From NCBI RefSeq assembly GCF_003688665.1, contig NZ_REFO01000011.1:1-64000 (forward strand): a stretch of DNA of 64,000 bases, in the 5' to 3' direction. The stretch is from Hydrogenothermus marinus. Its GTDB lineage: Bacteria; Aquificota; Aquificia; Aquificales; Hydrogenothermaceae. Below are positions 1-7,638 of this stretch, one piece after another (the stretch's first letter is position 1; every line of letters begins with the position of its first letter). The translations under genes and the position numbers were made by a program. A model generated the notes under the pieces. That model saw only the letters and a program-made list of their open reading frames with translations, searched no databases and was not told the origin of the DNA.

Positions 1-421
1 TTTAGCATAGCTAAATTCCTAATTTTATATTTTCAAATATTATACAGAAAGTAAAGTTTTAATAAAACTTTATATATTTTTCTATATGTAAAAAAAGTCT
101 TTTTCAGTAAACCTGTATAAAACCTTGATTTTGTTTTTAAAAACAAAAATTTAAAAAGAATATTTAAGGTTAACTTATAGAGCTTTTGGTTATTTAGTAT
201 CTTAAATATAACTAGGGTTGTATAGGATCTCTTGCAATTACCCAACTTTCTGAAGGTATTGCGACTTTCTAAATTCAACAATGAACTTATTTTTAAATGA
301 TTACCAATGTTCTTTATAATCTCCTTTAATTTTTAGTTTTTTCATTTTGGAAATATATATTTTGATAGTTTTAAAAGTGATATTTTATAAAAAAATTTCA
401 TTTTGTATTTTTTGACAATTT
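1..421. other. AT-rich intergenic region, no supported gene
   Basis: I see no convincing gene here. A minus-strand reading frame at 33-281 encodes a Lys/Phe-rich peptide without a ribosome binding site or recognisable domain and is probably chance. Around 231-270 lies an imperfect inverted repeat (TTGCAATTACC against GGTATTGCGA) of unknown meaning, present once only. The rest is poly-A/T stretches typical of this genome. Confidence 0.5.
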
Positions 422-796
422 TTAGTAATCATCATCCCAACTATTATTCCAAGTATCATCCCAATCATTATTCAAAAAATCATCATTCCAAAGATCATCA
501 TCGTAGCAAATATCATGATATATATTGGAAGCAAGATGGCAATAAGCAGGATCGGTAAGATAATCATCATAATCATCATCAGAAAAATAAGAGGTTGAAG
601 ATAAAAAATCATCATCAGCATAGGTTGCATTTTGATTATATAGATATTCATCTTCATCTTCATCTTGATAATAAGTTTCATTTTGGTAATCTGTTTCATC
701 TTGATAATCTGTGTTTTCTTCTGAATCTTGACTGAATAAAGATAAAATAAATAAGGCACCTATAAAACCTAAAAATATTAACCAAAAAGTATCCAT
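422..796 (-). CDS. hypothetical membrane-anchored acidic protein
   Basis: I do not recognise this 124-residue protein. Residues 4-21 form a single hydrophobic helix (LIFLGFIGALFILSLF). The remainder is extremely acidic and rich in Asp, Tyr and Asn, with degenerate short repeats such as DYQDE/DYQNE near residues 30-45 and NDD/WDD units at the C-terminus. The likely topology is one N-terminal anchor with a disordered, highly charged tail; which side of the membrane cannot be told. An AGAGAGG ribosome binding site ten bases before the ATG supports translation. It stands alone, divergent from the HNH gene. Low sequence complexity makes homology claims unsafe; the tail might bind cations, but that is only inference. 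Confidence 0.55.
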   Translation of the reverse strand: MDTFWLIFLGFIGALFILSLFSQDSEENTDYQDETDYQNETYYQDEDEDEYLYNQNATYADDDFLSSTSYFSDDDYDDYLTDPAYCHLASNIYHDICYDDDLWNDDFLNNDWDDTWNNSWDDDY

Positions 797-1000
797 ACTA
801 AAAGAACCTCTCTCAGAAGGTATCTAATATCTATAAACTACAGAAATAGATAAATTCTGACAATATTACTCTTGCTTTTGTTTAACAAAAGTTATTTATT
901 TAGTATAAATCTAATCCAAATTAGTATTAAATTTTAAGAACAGATAAAAATTTTAATTTTAAGATGATAAAATTTTGGATATTTTTTGAAAGAGACAAAT

Positions 1001-2101
1001 ATGCAAGAAGCTAAATTTTTAAGAAGATTTATAGAAAGAGAATCAAAATATGCATCTTATAAGTTTGCATTATTAAGAGGAATTATTGAAATAATCCAAG
1101 AGTATGATCATTTAAAATTAGAAACAGAGGAAGAAGTATCCTTTCCTTTAGGTTTACTAATTGAAAAATGGATATTTTATTACTACCCGTTAATAGAAAA
1201 TAATATTCCTCAAATCTATGGAAAAAAAGCTTTAACCTTTAGAAAAGAATTAGAATATTTCATTGAAAAATACAAAAATAATGGTGGATTTTTACAGTTT
1301 TATAATGATTATAGACATTCAAAAGTTAATTTCAAAGAAATAAAGAAACTATTCACTAAAATAAAAACTGCTATTTATACTGGTCCAATGAAACATTTAG
1401 GATATACCACCAATAAAACAAAATATTCAATATTTAGATATGAAAATCCTAACTTAAAGGTAAAAAGTAAGGATTTAAACATTAAAGAATATCTAATAAA
1501 TAATTATGGTTATATAAAATTTGATAAAAATCTATATATTTTATTAAAAGAATTTGGGTCTTTTATAAATGGAACAGAGTCTATAATTTTTAAATGGGCA
1601 AAATTTTCAAAAAATATAGATAATTCATTAAATCAAGAAGAAATAATATCATTACTACTTAAGAGTAAAGAAGAAATAGAAAGAGATGTTTATGATGCTA
1701 AAAAAGTTTATGACAAGTATATAAAAAATTTAAGATGTGTATGGACAAATAAAAAACTAACAAAGAAAAATTACGAAGTTGACCATGCTTTACCTTATTC
1801 TATTACATATATTAATGATTTATGGAATTTACTACCTGCCCATTCGCAAATAAATAGAAAAAAAAGTGATATGGTTCCAACGCCATCATTAATAGAATCT
1901 AGAAAAAATCAAATAAAATACTACTGGAATTTACTTTTAAAAGAATATAAAGATAGATTTAAAAAAGAAGTGGAAATAGGTTTAACAGGAAGAATAAATA
2001 TTCCAACATCAGAAAAAAGTCTTTTTAATAATGCAATAGATAAATTAAAACAAAGGGCAGAATTTCTAATAGATAGAGGTTATGAACCATGGAAACCATA
2101 A
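1001..2101 (+). CDS. HNH endonuclease domain protein
   Basis: This 366-residue protein carries a C-terminal HNH nuclease-like motif: EVDHALPYS around residues 259-267 (D261, H262), then NLLPAHSQINRKKSD, giving the Asp-His, Asn and Asn/Lys/Asp pattern of HNH families. The usual paired zinc cysteines are absent; only one Cys precedes the motif. The N-terminal ~230 residues are helical with a YASYKFALLRGIIEII segment that I recall from stand-alone bacterial HNH proteins of predicted restriction type. I chose ATG 1001, preceded by GAAAGAG, over the in-frame TTG at 986. The stop overlaps the following HIT gene by 13 bases, so the two are probably co-transcribed. It sits beside the CRISPR island, so a defence role is plausible but unproven. 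Confidence 0.7.
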   Translation: MQEAKFLRRFIERESKYASYKFALLRGIIEIIQEYDHLKLETEEEVSFPLGLLIEKWIFYYYPLIENNIPQIYGKKALTFRKELEYFIEKYKNNGGFLQFYNDYRHSKVNFKEIKKLFTKIKTAIYTGPMKHLGYTTNKTKYSIFRYENPNLKVKSKDLNIKEYLINNYGYIKFDKNLYILLKEFGSFINGTESIIFKWAKFSKNIDNSLNQEEIISLLLKSKEEIERDVYDAKKVYDKYIKNLRCVWTNKKLTKKNYEVDHALPYSITYINDLWNLLPAHSQINRKKSDMVPTPSLIESRKNQIKYYWNLLLKEYKDRFKKEVEIGLTGRINIPTSEKSLFNNAIDKLKQRAEFLIDRGYEPWKP

Positions 2102-2472
2102 ATGAAAAATGTCCTTTTTGTAATATGTCAAATGAAAATATAATCATTCAAAATAAGCATTGTTATGCAATATTTGATAAATATCCTGTTAATAAAGGAC
2201 ATATGCTTATTATTCCATTTAGGCATTTTGATAATTATTTTGATGCTACTAAGGAAGAAAAAGTAAGTATATTAGATTTGATAGATGAAGCAAAGGAATT
2301 TTTAGATAAAAAATTTAAACCAGATGGATATAACATAGGAGTTAATATAGGGAAATATGCAGGTCAGACAATTTTTCATGTACATATTCATCTTATTCCA
2401 AGATATAAAGGAGATATGGAAAATCCTAAAGGTGGAGTAAGAGGAGTTATTCCAGGTAAAATGGCTTATTGA
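2089..2472 (+). CDS. HIT family nucleotide hydrolase
   Basis: A 127-residue histidine-triad protein. The catalytic signature HVHIHLIPR sits near residues 97-105. The N-terminal CPFC (C8, C11) is the half-site of the zinc-binding cysteines common in bacterial HIT proteins, followed by the family segment YPVNKGHMLIIPFRH. Members hydrolyse nucleoside phosphoramidates or dinucleoside polyphosphates in the cytoplasm. Length is normal for the family. The start codon lies inside the 3' end of the HNH gene, implying translational coupling. Nothing suggests a defence-specific function; it looks like an ordinary housekeeping HIT protein captured in the same transcript. Confidence 0.9.
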   Translation: METINEKCPFCNMSNENIIIQNKHCYAIFDKYPVNKGHMLIIPFRHFDNYFDATKEEKVSILDLIDEAKEFLDKKFKPDGYNIGVNIGKYAGQTIFHVHIHLIPRYKGDMENPKGGVRGVIPGKMAY

Positions 2473-2589
2473 TTTCAATTTTATAAATAAGGTTTTAAAT
2501 CGTTTATTTCTAAACCAAAGAGATACAAACATTTTTTACATATAAAACCAGACTATAAAAGAAAACGAACCTACTACTCCTTTATCCGC

Positions 2590-3277
2590 CTTTTTAACCC
2601 ACATAGTTCAGATAAAACACTTCTATTCTTGTTTATGTAATCTTCTCATCAGTAGCTTTTTACCCCACATAGTTCAGATAAAACAATGTGTATCATTTAA
2701 AAGAAATTACAAAATTTAAGGCTTTTTAACCCACATAGTTCAGATAAAACTCCAAAGCTGTTATATAAAAACTATTTTGATTTATCTTTTTAACCCACAT
2801 AGTTCAGATAAAACCAGATAGAAGGAAAAGATAATATAAGGACTTCAATACACTTTTTAACCCACATAGTTCAGATAAAACGAACCGTTCTTAGGAAAAT
2901 GGAACTTAGTAGATGAAACTACTTTTTAACCCACATAGTTCAGATAAAACTCCAAAGCTGTTATATAAAAACTATTTTGATTTATCTTTTTAACCCACAT
3001 AGTTCAGATAAAACAACATGATAGGAAGGAAAGATTAAAAAGTATTTTAGAACTTTTTAACCCACATAGTTCAGATAAAACTTATTTTAAAGAAATTAAA
3101 AGACACATTGGTAGAACAAACTTTTTAACCCACATAGTTCAGATAAAACCTGGATATTTCTTACAAAGCTCTATTAAAGATGAACTTTTTAACCCACATA
3201 GTTCAGATAAAACGTTGCTGGTGCAAATACTGCTATTTTTTTAACTGGCTTTTTAACCCACATAGTTCAGATAAAAC
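2590..3277 (-). CRISPR. CRISPR array 1: 11 repeats, 10 spacers (29-nt type I-B repeat)
   Basis: Eleven 29-nt repeats begin at 2590, 2656, 2722, 2786, 2853, 2922, 2986, 3053, 3121, 3185 and 3249; spacers are 35-40 nt. Read on the plus strand the unit starts CTTTTTAACCC and ends GATAAAAC. The leader lies to the right (3278 onward), so the array is transcribed leftward and new spacers enter at the 3249 end. Ten repeats carry AACCC and one (2656) carries ACCCC, the form used by array 2. Spacers at 2751-2785 and 2951-2985 are identical. In transcript orientation the repeat (GTTTTATCTGAACTATG...) resembles the 29-nt type I-B repeats of clostridia. Confidence 0.99.
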
Positions 3278-3576
3278 CCGTTAATTTAGGTTAATAAAAA
3301 AAATTGCTCTTGTCAAGTAGTTTTGCACTTTTCAGAGGATTTAAAAATTTTTAAAAATCCTCGCAAATGATAGTAAGTTGCATCAAACCTCCAGTAATGC
3401 AAATATATTTTCTATTATATTCTCGCAAGTTATTATAAAAAGCCAGCTTACACAAAAATATATTTTCTATTCAAAATGCAACTACATATCAAAATTTGTT
3501 ATGTATTTTCATAAAAAGTTAATAAAAAAACAAAATCTGAACTAAATGGGACTACTTATTCTATTTCCAAGTAGCC
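3278..3576 (-). promoter_or_regulatory. Leader of array 1 (left arm of leader inverted repeat)
   Basis: This is the AT-rich leader of array 1, transcribed leftward. It is matched in inverted orientation, with about ten differences by eye, by 18193-18493. On the minus strand a TTGACA box (3311-3316) and AGGTTA-complement box TAACCT (3288-3293), separated by 17 bases, form a sigma-70-type promoter placing the start within about ten bases of the first repeat. A hairpin GAGGATTT/AAATCCTC spans 3335-3362. A 16-base direct repeat beginning AAATATATTT occurs at 3401 and 3456. The cas-facing end carries a repeat-like element at 3535-3550, described separately. Confidence 0.85.
3535..3550 (+). promoter_or_regulatory. 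Degenerate CRISPR repeat core upstream of the cas promoter
   Basis: The sequence ATCTGAACTAAATGGG matches the core of the array repeat (ATCTGAACTATGTGGG) at 14 of 16 positions. It reads in the same direction as the cas operon and opposite to array 1. It lies about 45 bases upstream of the cmr1 -35 box. An inverted copy occurs at 18222-18237. It could be a relic repeat, or a CreR-like element whose short RNA guides the Cas complex to its own promoter; the second reading is a hypothesis. Confidence 0.6.
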
Positions 3577-3594
3577 AATGAATATCTAAAAAAC

Positions 3595-3623
3595 TTGCAA
3601 TTTAATTTTTTATATAGTATAAC
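3595..3623 (+). promoter_or_regulatory. Probable sigma-70 promoter of the cas operon
   Basis: TTGCAA at 3595-3600 and TATAAC at 3618-3623 are separated by exactly 17 bases, the ideal sigma-70 spacing. The predicted start near 3630 leaves a ~80-base untranslated leader before cmr1. No other promoter of this quality is visible between the array 1 leader and cmr1. Confidence 0.6.
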
Positions 3624-3650
3624 AAATTAAAAAAGAAAATAAAAGAATAA

Positions 3651-3682
3651 AGTCAGAAATAAAAATAAAATTCGTTTATAAA
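3651..3682 (+). promoter_or_regulatory. Element shared with the cas6 upstream region (copy 1)
   Basis: AGTCAGAAAT at 3651-3660 is followed, 22 bases from its start, by CGTT at 3673. The same AGTCAGAAAT with CGTT at the same 22-base offset occurs at 9959-9984 before cas6. Copy 1 lies in the predicted 5' untranslated region of cmr1. It could be a regulator or RNA-binding site, or a second promoter. Confidence 0.45.
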
Positions 3683-3709
3683 TAGTAGAAAATATTAGTG
3701 GAGTGGGAT

Positions 3710-4648
3710 ATGAAAGAAATAACATTAACAGTAAAAACAATAACTCCAACATTGATGGGAGGAGCTTTTTCTCAAAATGATGGCATTCGTCCTTCCGAAA
3801 TAAAAGCAATAATGAGATTTGCCTTTAGACTTGTCGCAGGAAAATATATAGAACATAATAAAGAAGGTTTAATAAAATTAAAAGAAAAAGAAAGCTTAAT
3901 TTTCGGTAGTACAAATCAAAAAAGTATTTTTTCATTAATAGTAAAAAATCAATCTTTAGATATTAAAAAAATTGCTTTACTTCCACATAAAAATGGATTT
4001 AAAAATAAAAGAGATATGATAAGTCCAAATAGTAAATTTGATTTAAAAATTCAAGTTAAAAGGCCAATAAACAAAGATATATCTATACAAGAAAGTTTAG
4101 ATTTTTTTAAAGCATTATTAAATGTAGCTTCTTTAATAGGTATAGGTTATAGAAAAAATAGATTCAATGGTAATCTTGAATTAGAAAAATTTTCTCTATC
4201 AGAAGAAGTAGAAAAAATAGATAATATTTGTAAAGCTTTATTTAACGAAAGTGAAAAGGATATAGACGTACCTTTATTCCCAGTTTTAGCTAAAAAGCCT
4301 AAAAAAGTTTATAAGGTTTTTAGTATTCCTTTAAAAAAACCTTTTAGACAATCATTAAATTATGAAGAATTTTTAAAAAAAGTTTATGAGAATGTAATTC
4401 ACGAAATAGAAAGTAAAAGTGATTATTCTTGTTTGCTTGGTTCTGCAAAAAAAAGACAAGGTTCACTTATAAATTTTTCTATATATAACAATAAAATTTT
4501 TATATTTTCCTTTTTTTATAAAGATAAGAACTGTTTTGGAAGGTTTAATGAAGATAAAGATAAATTTTATAAAAATTGGCAAAAAGGGACAGAAGAAGTA
4601 ATAGAAAAATTAAAAGATAATTTTGGGGTAAAAAATGAAAACAGATAA
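3710..4648 (+). CDS. cmr1: Type III-B Cmr complex subunit Cmr1
   Basis: A RAMP-superfamily subunit that caps the type III-B Cmr effector and helps hold the 3' part of the crRNA-target duplex. The N-terminus shows the diagnostic Cmr1 pattern: LTVKTITPTLMGGAF followed by RPSEIKAIMRFAFRLVAG, where the family has a Ser/Glu-Ile-Lys helix, and later LIFGST and ASLIGIGYRKNRFNG glycine-rich segments. About 312 residues from ATG 3710, which has GGAG six bases upstream; an in-frame GTG at 3698 overlaps that site and is less likely. First gene of the operon; its end overlaps cmr2 by 14 bases. Confidence 0.93.
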   Translation: MKEITLTVKTITPTLMGGAFSQNDGIRPSEIKAIMRFAFRLVAGKYIEHNKEGLIKLKEKESLIFGSTNQKSIFSLIVKNQSLDIKKIALLPHKNGFKNKRDMISPNSKFDLKIQVKRPINKDISIQESLDFFKALLNVASLIGIGYRKNRFNGNLELEKFSLSEEVEKIDNICKALFNESEKDIDVPLFPVLAKKPKKVYKVFSIPLKKPFRQSLNYEEFLKKVYENVIHEIESKSDYSCLLGSAKKRQGSLINFSIYNNKIFIFSFFYKDKNCFGRFNEDKDKFYKNWQKGTEEVIEKLKDNFGVKNENR

Positions 4649-6554
4649 ATACCTTTTCCAAATAACAATACCATCTGTTCAAAAATTGGTAGAAGCTTCA
4701 AGGAAAACTGCAGATTTATGGGCCGGAAGTTTTTTAATTTCATATATTTTGAAAAATACATTAAAAGATTTGGCAGGAAAATATAGCTCTACTAAATTTA
4801 TTATCCCTCATGAAGATTTAATAAAAAAAGATATTGAAAACAGTTTTACTGCAGACATCACTAATATTGTCATATTTACAATAGATATTCAAGATAAAAA
4901 TCAAATAAAAGATGTAATAGGTTGTATACAAAATTCTTTTAAAAAGCATTTAATAAAAGTTCTTCTTGGAAATAATAATCAAAAAAATAAAGGCATTAGT
5001 GAAGTATATGAGAAGTTAGAAGAAAAAAATTATCTAACTGAAAACATTAAAAATTTAGCAGAATTTCAAATAGAAAATTCTTTAAATCTAATAATAGGTG
5101 CAACAAAATTAACAAATTATTCAGAAAGTAGAAAAGAATTATCAAAATATATAGCTACATTAAAAGGTTTTAAATTTAAAGAGTTAGATAAAATTGAAAG
5201 TTTTGAGTTAATAAGCAAAGAAAATAACCTATTTCCTGATAATAAAAATTATAAAGATTATATGCAGATAACAAATGAAATAAAACCTGCATTAATTAGA
5301 GGAGCTTATAAATGCTCTATCTGTGGTGAAAGATTCATTCTTGGAGCTACAGAAAAAGATTTTACAGGAAAAGAATTTTGGGAATTTTTAAATAAAAAAT
5401 ATTCCATCTTAATAGAAGAAAATGAAAGGCTTTGCGGCTTTTGTCTTGGAAAAAGATTTTTAAAAGATACTCTCAATAAAACTGATAATATACCATCTAC
5501 AAGTGATATTTCTATGAAATTTGTTAAAGAAATAGTTAAGAAAAATTATCAAGAAGAAATACTTAACATATTAGATTTGGGAAAAGATTTATATGAAGAT
5601 AATCAAAATATAACTTCTGCCATCAAAAATAAAGATATATCCAAATTAGATGGTGAATGGCTAATGCCAATTACTTGGGAAAACTACATAAAGCAGGAAC
5701 AAGATGAAAATAAAAAGAATATATTAAAAGAAATTAAGAAACGATTAGAAGAGTTCTATAAAGATAAAGATTTTAAACCTATATATCATTATGCAGTCTT
5801 ACTTATGGATGGCGATAATATGGGTAAAAAAATTTCCAAATTAGAAACAGAAGAAAAACAAAAAGAACTTAGTAAATATCTTTCAGAATTTACTAAAAAA
5901 GTAAAAGGTATAGTTGAAAAAAATCATAAAGGTTTTCTTGTTTATGCAGGTGGAGATGATGTTTTAGCTTTATTGCCAGTTCAGTCAGCTTTAGATTGTG
6001 CTAATGAAATTCAAAAAGAATTTAATCAAGATTTAAATAAAAAGATAAAAGATAAATATTTTCCAAATGAAAAGGATTTAGATTATCATTTTACAATGAG
6101 CGCAGGACTTATATTAGCTCATCATAGGCTTCCACTTAATTATGTATTATCAGAAGTGCGAAATGCAGAATCAAAAGCTAAAAAAGATGGCAAAAATCAG
6201 ATACATATTAAATATATAAAACATTCTTATTCTTTTGCAGAAACTTCTTTAAAATGGGATCAAATAGAAACATTTAATAATCTTGTAGAAAAAGCAGAAA
6301 AAATACCAGCTACTTTAGCAACTCAATATTATGAGTTGGTAAGTTCTTTTGATGATAAAAGTTATGATAAAAATTTAGTAATGGAACTTGCTACATACTT
6401 AATGAAGAAGAAAAATTTAAAAGATGAAATAAAGCAGTTATTAATTGATTTAACAGATTATGAAACAACTATAAAAGATTTTTCATACAGAATAAAAATG
6501 GCAAAATTCATAAAATCAAATACAGTAAAGGAAGTAAGCCATGCTACAGCTTAA
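4635..6554 (+). CDS. cmr2: Type III-B Cas10 subunit Cmr2 (HD-less, GGDD palm)
   Basis: Large subunit of the Cmr complex. It opens directly with the palm-domain segment IPSVQKLVEASRKTADLWAG, so the N-terminal HD nuclease domain found in longer Cas10 proteins is missing; at 639 residues it resembles short Cmr2 forms. The first palm domain has a zinc ribbon with C227/C230 and C267/C270. The second palm carries MDGDNMG at about 391-397 and the cyclase motif GGDD at 439-442, followed by a helical C-terminus. By family knowledge GGDD proteins make cyclic oligoadenylate upon target RNA binding, so signalling is expected but single-strand DNase activity is not. Overlaps cmr1 and cmr3 by 14 bases each. 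Confidence 0.95.
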   Translation: MKTDKYLFQITIPSVQKLVEASRKTADLWAGSFLISYILKNTLKDLAGKYSSTKFIIPHEDLIKKDIENSFTADITNIVIFTIDIQDKNQIKDVIGCIQNSFKKHLIKVLLGNNNQKNKGISEVYEKLEEKNYLTENIKNLAEFQIENSLNLIIGATKLTNYSESRKELSKYIATLKGFKFKELDKIESFELISKENNLFPDNKNYKDYMQITNEIKPALIRGAYKCSICGERFILGATEKDFTGKEFWEFLNKKYSILIEENERLCGFCLGKRFLKDTLNKTDNIPSTSDISMKFVKEIVKKNYQEEILNILDLGKDLYEDNQNITSAIKNKDISKLDGEWLMPITWENYIKQEQDENKKNILKEIKKRLEEFYKDKDFKPIYHYAVLLMDGDNMGKKISKLETEEKQKELSKYLSEFTKKVKGIVEKNHKGFLVYAGGDDVLALLPVQSALDCANEIQKEFNQDLNKKIKDKYFPNEKDLDYHFTMSAGLILAHHRLPLNYVLSEVRNAESKAKKDGKNQIHIKYIKHSYSFAETSLKWDQIETFNNLVEKAEKIPATLATQYYELVSSFDDKSYDKNLVMELATYLMKKKNLKDEIKQLLIDLTDYETTIKDFSYRIKMAKFIKSNTVKEVSHATA

Positions 6555-7638
6555 ACCATACGATTTATTAATTTTTGGAGATGGAAAACCTTTTAATGCC
6601 TCACAGCAAAATTTTAGACAGGGAAGATTCTTTTTAAATCCTATTCCTGTAGTATCTGCAGTTAATAAAATATTAACTTTTAAAGAAAATTCAGAATTTT
6701 CAGAAAGTAGCATAGAATTTTTAGCTTTTAAAAAGAATGGAGAAGTATTTTTTAAAACACCGGCAGATATATTAAAAGTAAAAAATACAGGCGAAATAAA
6801 ATTTCCAAAACTGAAAAAATTAGAAGGAGAGTTTTACTCAAACTTAGACCAAGATATAGAATATATTTTAGATTATGAAGAAGAAAGAAAAACAGAATCT
6901 ATAAACGAATATATATCTTTAAAAGATTTATTATCTTACTTATTAAAAGATGAAAACAAAGATAATAATAAAAATGATAAAGGAAAGCAAAATAAAAAAT
7001 TAACATTTGCAAAATTATATGATGTTGAGTCAAGAGTAGGAATAGCATTAGATAGAAAAACAAGAAATACAAAAGAAGGATTCTTATACTTTCAAGATTT
7101 TATTAGATTTAAAGAAGATGTTTCATTAGTAGTAAAGCTAAAAAATGATAAATATAAAGAAAAAATAAAAAGTATAGAATTTTTAACCTTAGGGGGAGAA
7201 AGTAAAATATCTATAGTTGATGAGGATATTGACTATAGAGAAGAATTTGAAAAAGAAAAAAATAAGATAATGGAAAAAATCAATGAAACAGGATTTTTTA
7301 AAATAGTTTTATTAACACCTACCAATGCTATTCCTGAAATAGAAGGAGCTAAACTTATCTTACAGGTTTCATATCCAGTAATAAATTACAGCAGTTGGAT
7401 AAATATTTACAAAGATAAAAGAGATAAATATCCAAGTAGAATGTTTAAAATTATTCCAGAAGGTTCTGTCTTTTATTATAAATTAGAAGATAAAAATAAT
7501 TTAGGTGAGATATTTAATAAATATTGGCTAAAACCATCATTTTTTGTAAATGAATATCCATTTTTTGATAAAAAATTTCCAATAGGATTTGGATTATCTA
7601 TTATATTAGCAGTAAACTTGGAGGGAAAAAATGAGTAA
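6541..7638 (+). CDS. cmr3: Type III-B Cmr complex subunit Cmr3
   Basis: A 365-residue RAMP protein that binds the crRNA 5' tag next to Cmr2. The N-terminal motif LKPYDLLIFGDGKPFNA is characteristic (family pattern P-x-D-x-L-x-F-R/G-D-x-x-P-F), followed by the PIPVVSAVNKIL segment. The C-terminus contains PIGFGLSIILAV, the glycine-rich loop usual for RAMPs. A lysine-rich, Asn-rich stretch around residues 135-155 looks like a low-complexity loop. The start ATG overlaps the cmr2 end by 14 bases, and the stop overlaps cmr4 by 8, consistent with translational coupling in the complex-encoding operon. Confidence 0.92.
   Translation: MLQLKPYDLLIFGDGKPFNASQQNFRQGRFFLNPIPVVSAVNKILTFKENSEFSESSIEFLAFKKNGEVFFKTPADILKVKNTGEIKFPKLKKLEGEFYSNLDQDIEYILDYEEERKTESINEYISLKDLLSYLLKDENKDNNKNDKGKQNKKLTFAKLYDVESRVGIALDRKTRNTKEGFLYFQDFIRFKEDVSLVVKLKNDKYKEKIKSIEFLTLGGESKISIVDEDIDYREEFEKEKNKIMEKINETGFFKIVLLTPTNAIPEIEGAKLILQVSYPVINYSSWINIYKDKRDKYPSRMFKIIPEGSVFYYKLEDKNNLGEIFNKYWLKPSFFVNEYPFFDKKFPIGFGLSIILAVNLEGKNE

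Noticed and set aside
231-270. Inverted repeat TTGCAATTACC...GGTATTGCGA as a possible CRISPR relic or tRNA fragment
   Set aside because: Single occurrence, no match to the three arrays, no cloverleaf features.
33-281. 82-residue minus-strand reading frame at the window start
   Set aside because: No ribosome binding site, no recognisable domain, composition expected of AT-rich noncoding DNA.
2531-2560. A possible decayed repeat upstream of array 1 (ATTTTTTACATATAAAACC)
   Set aside because: Similarity is limited to A/T runs present throughout this genome, and the spacing to the first true repeat does not fit a unit.
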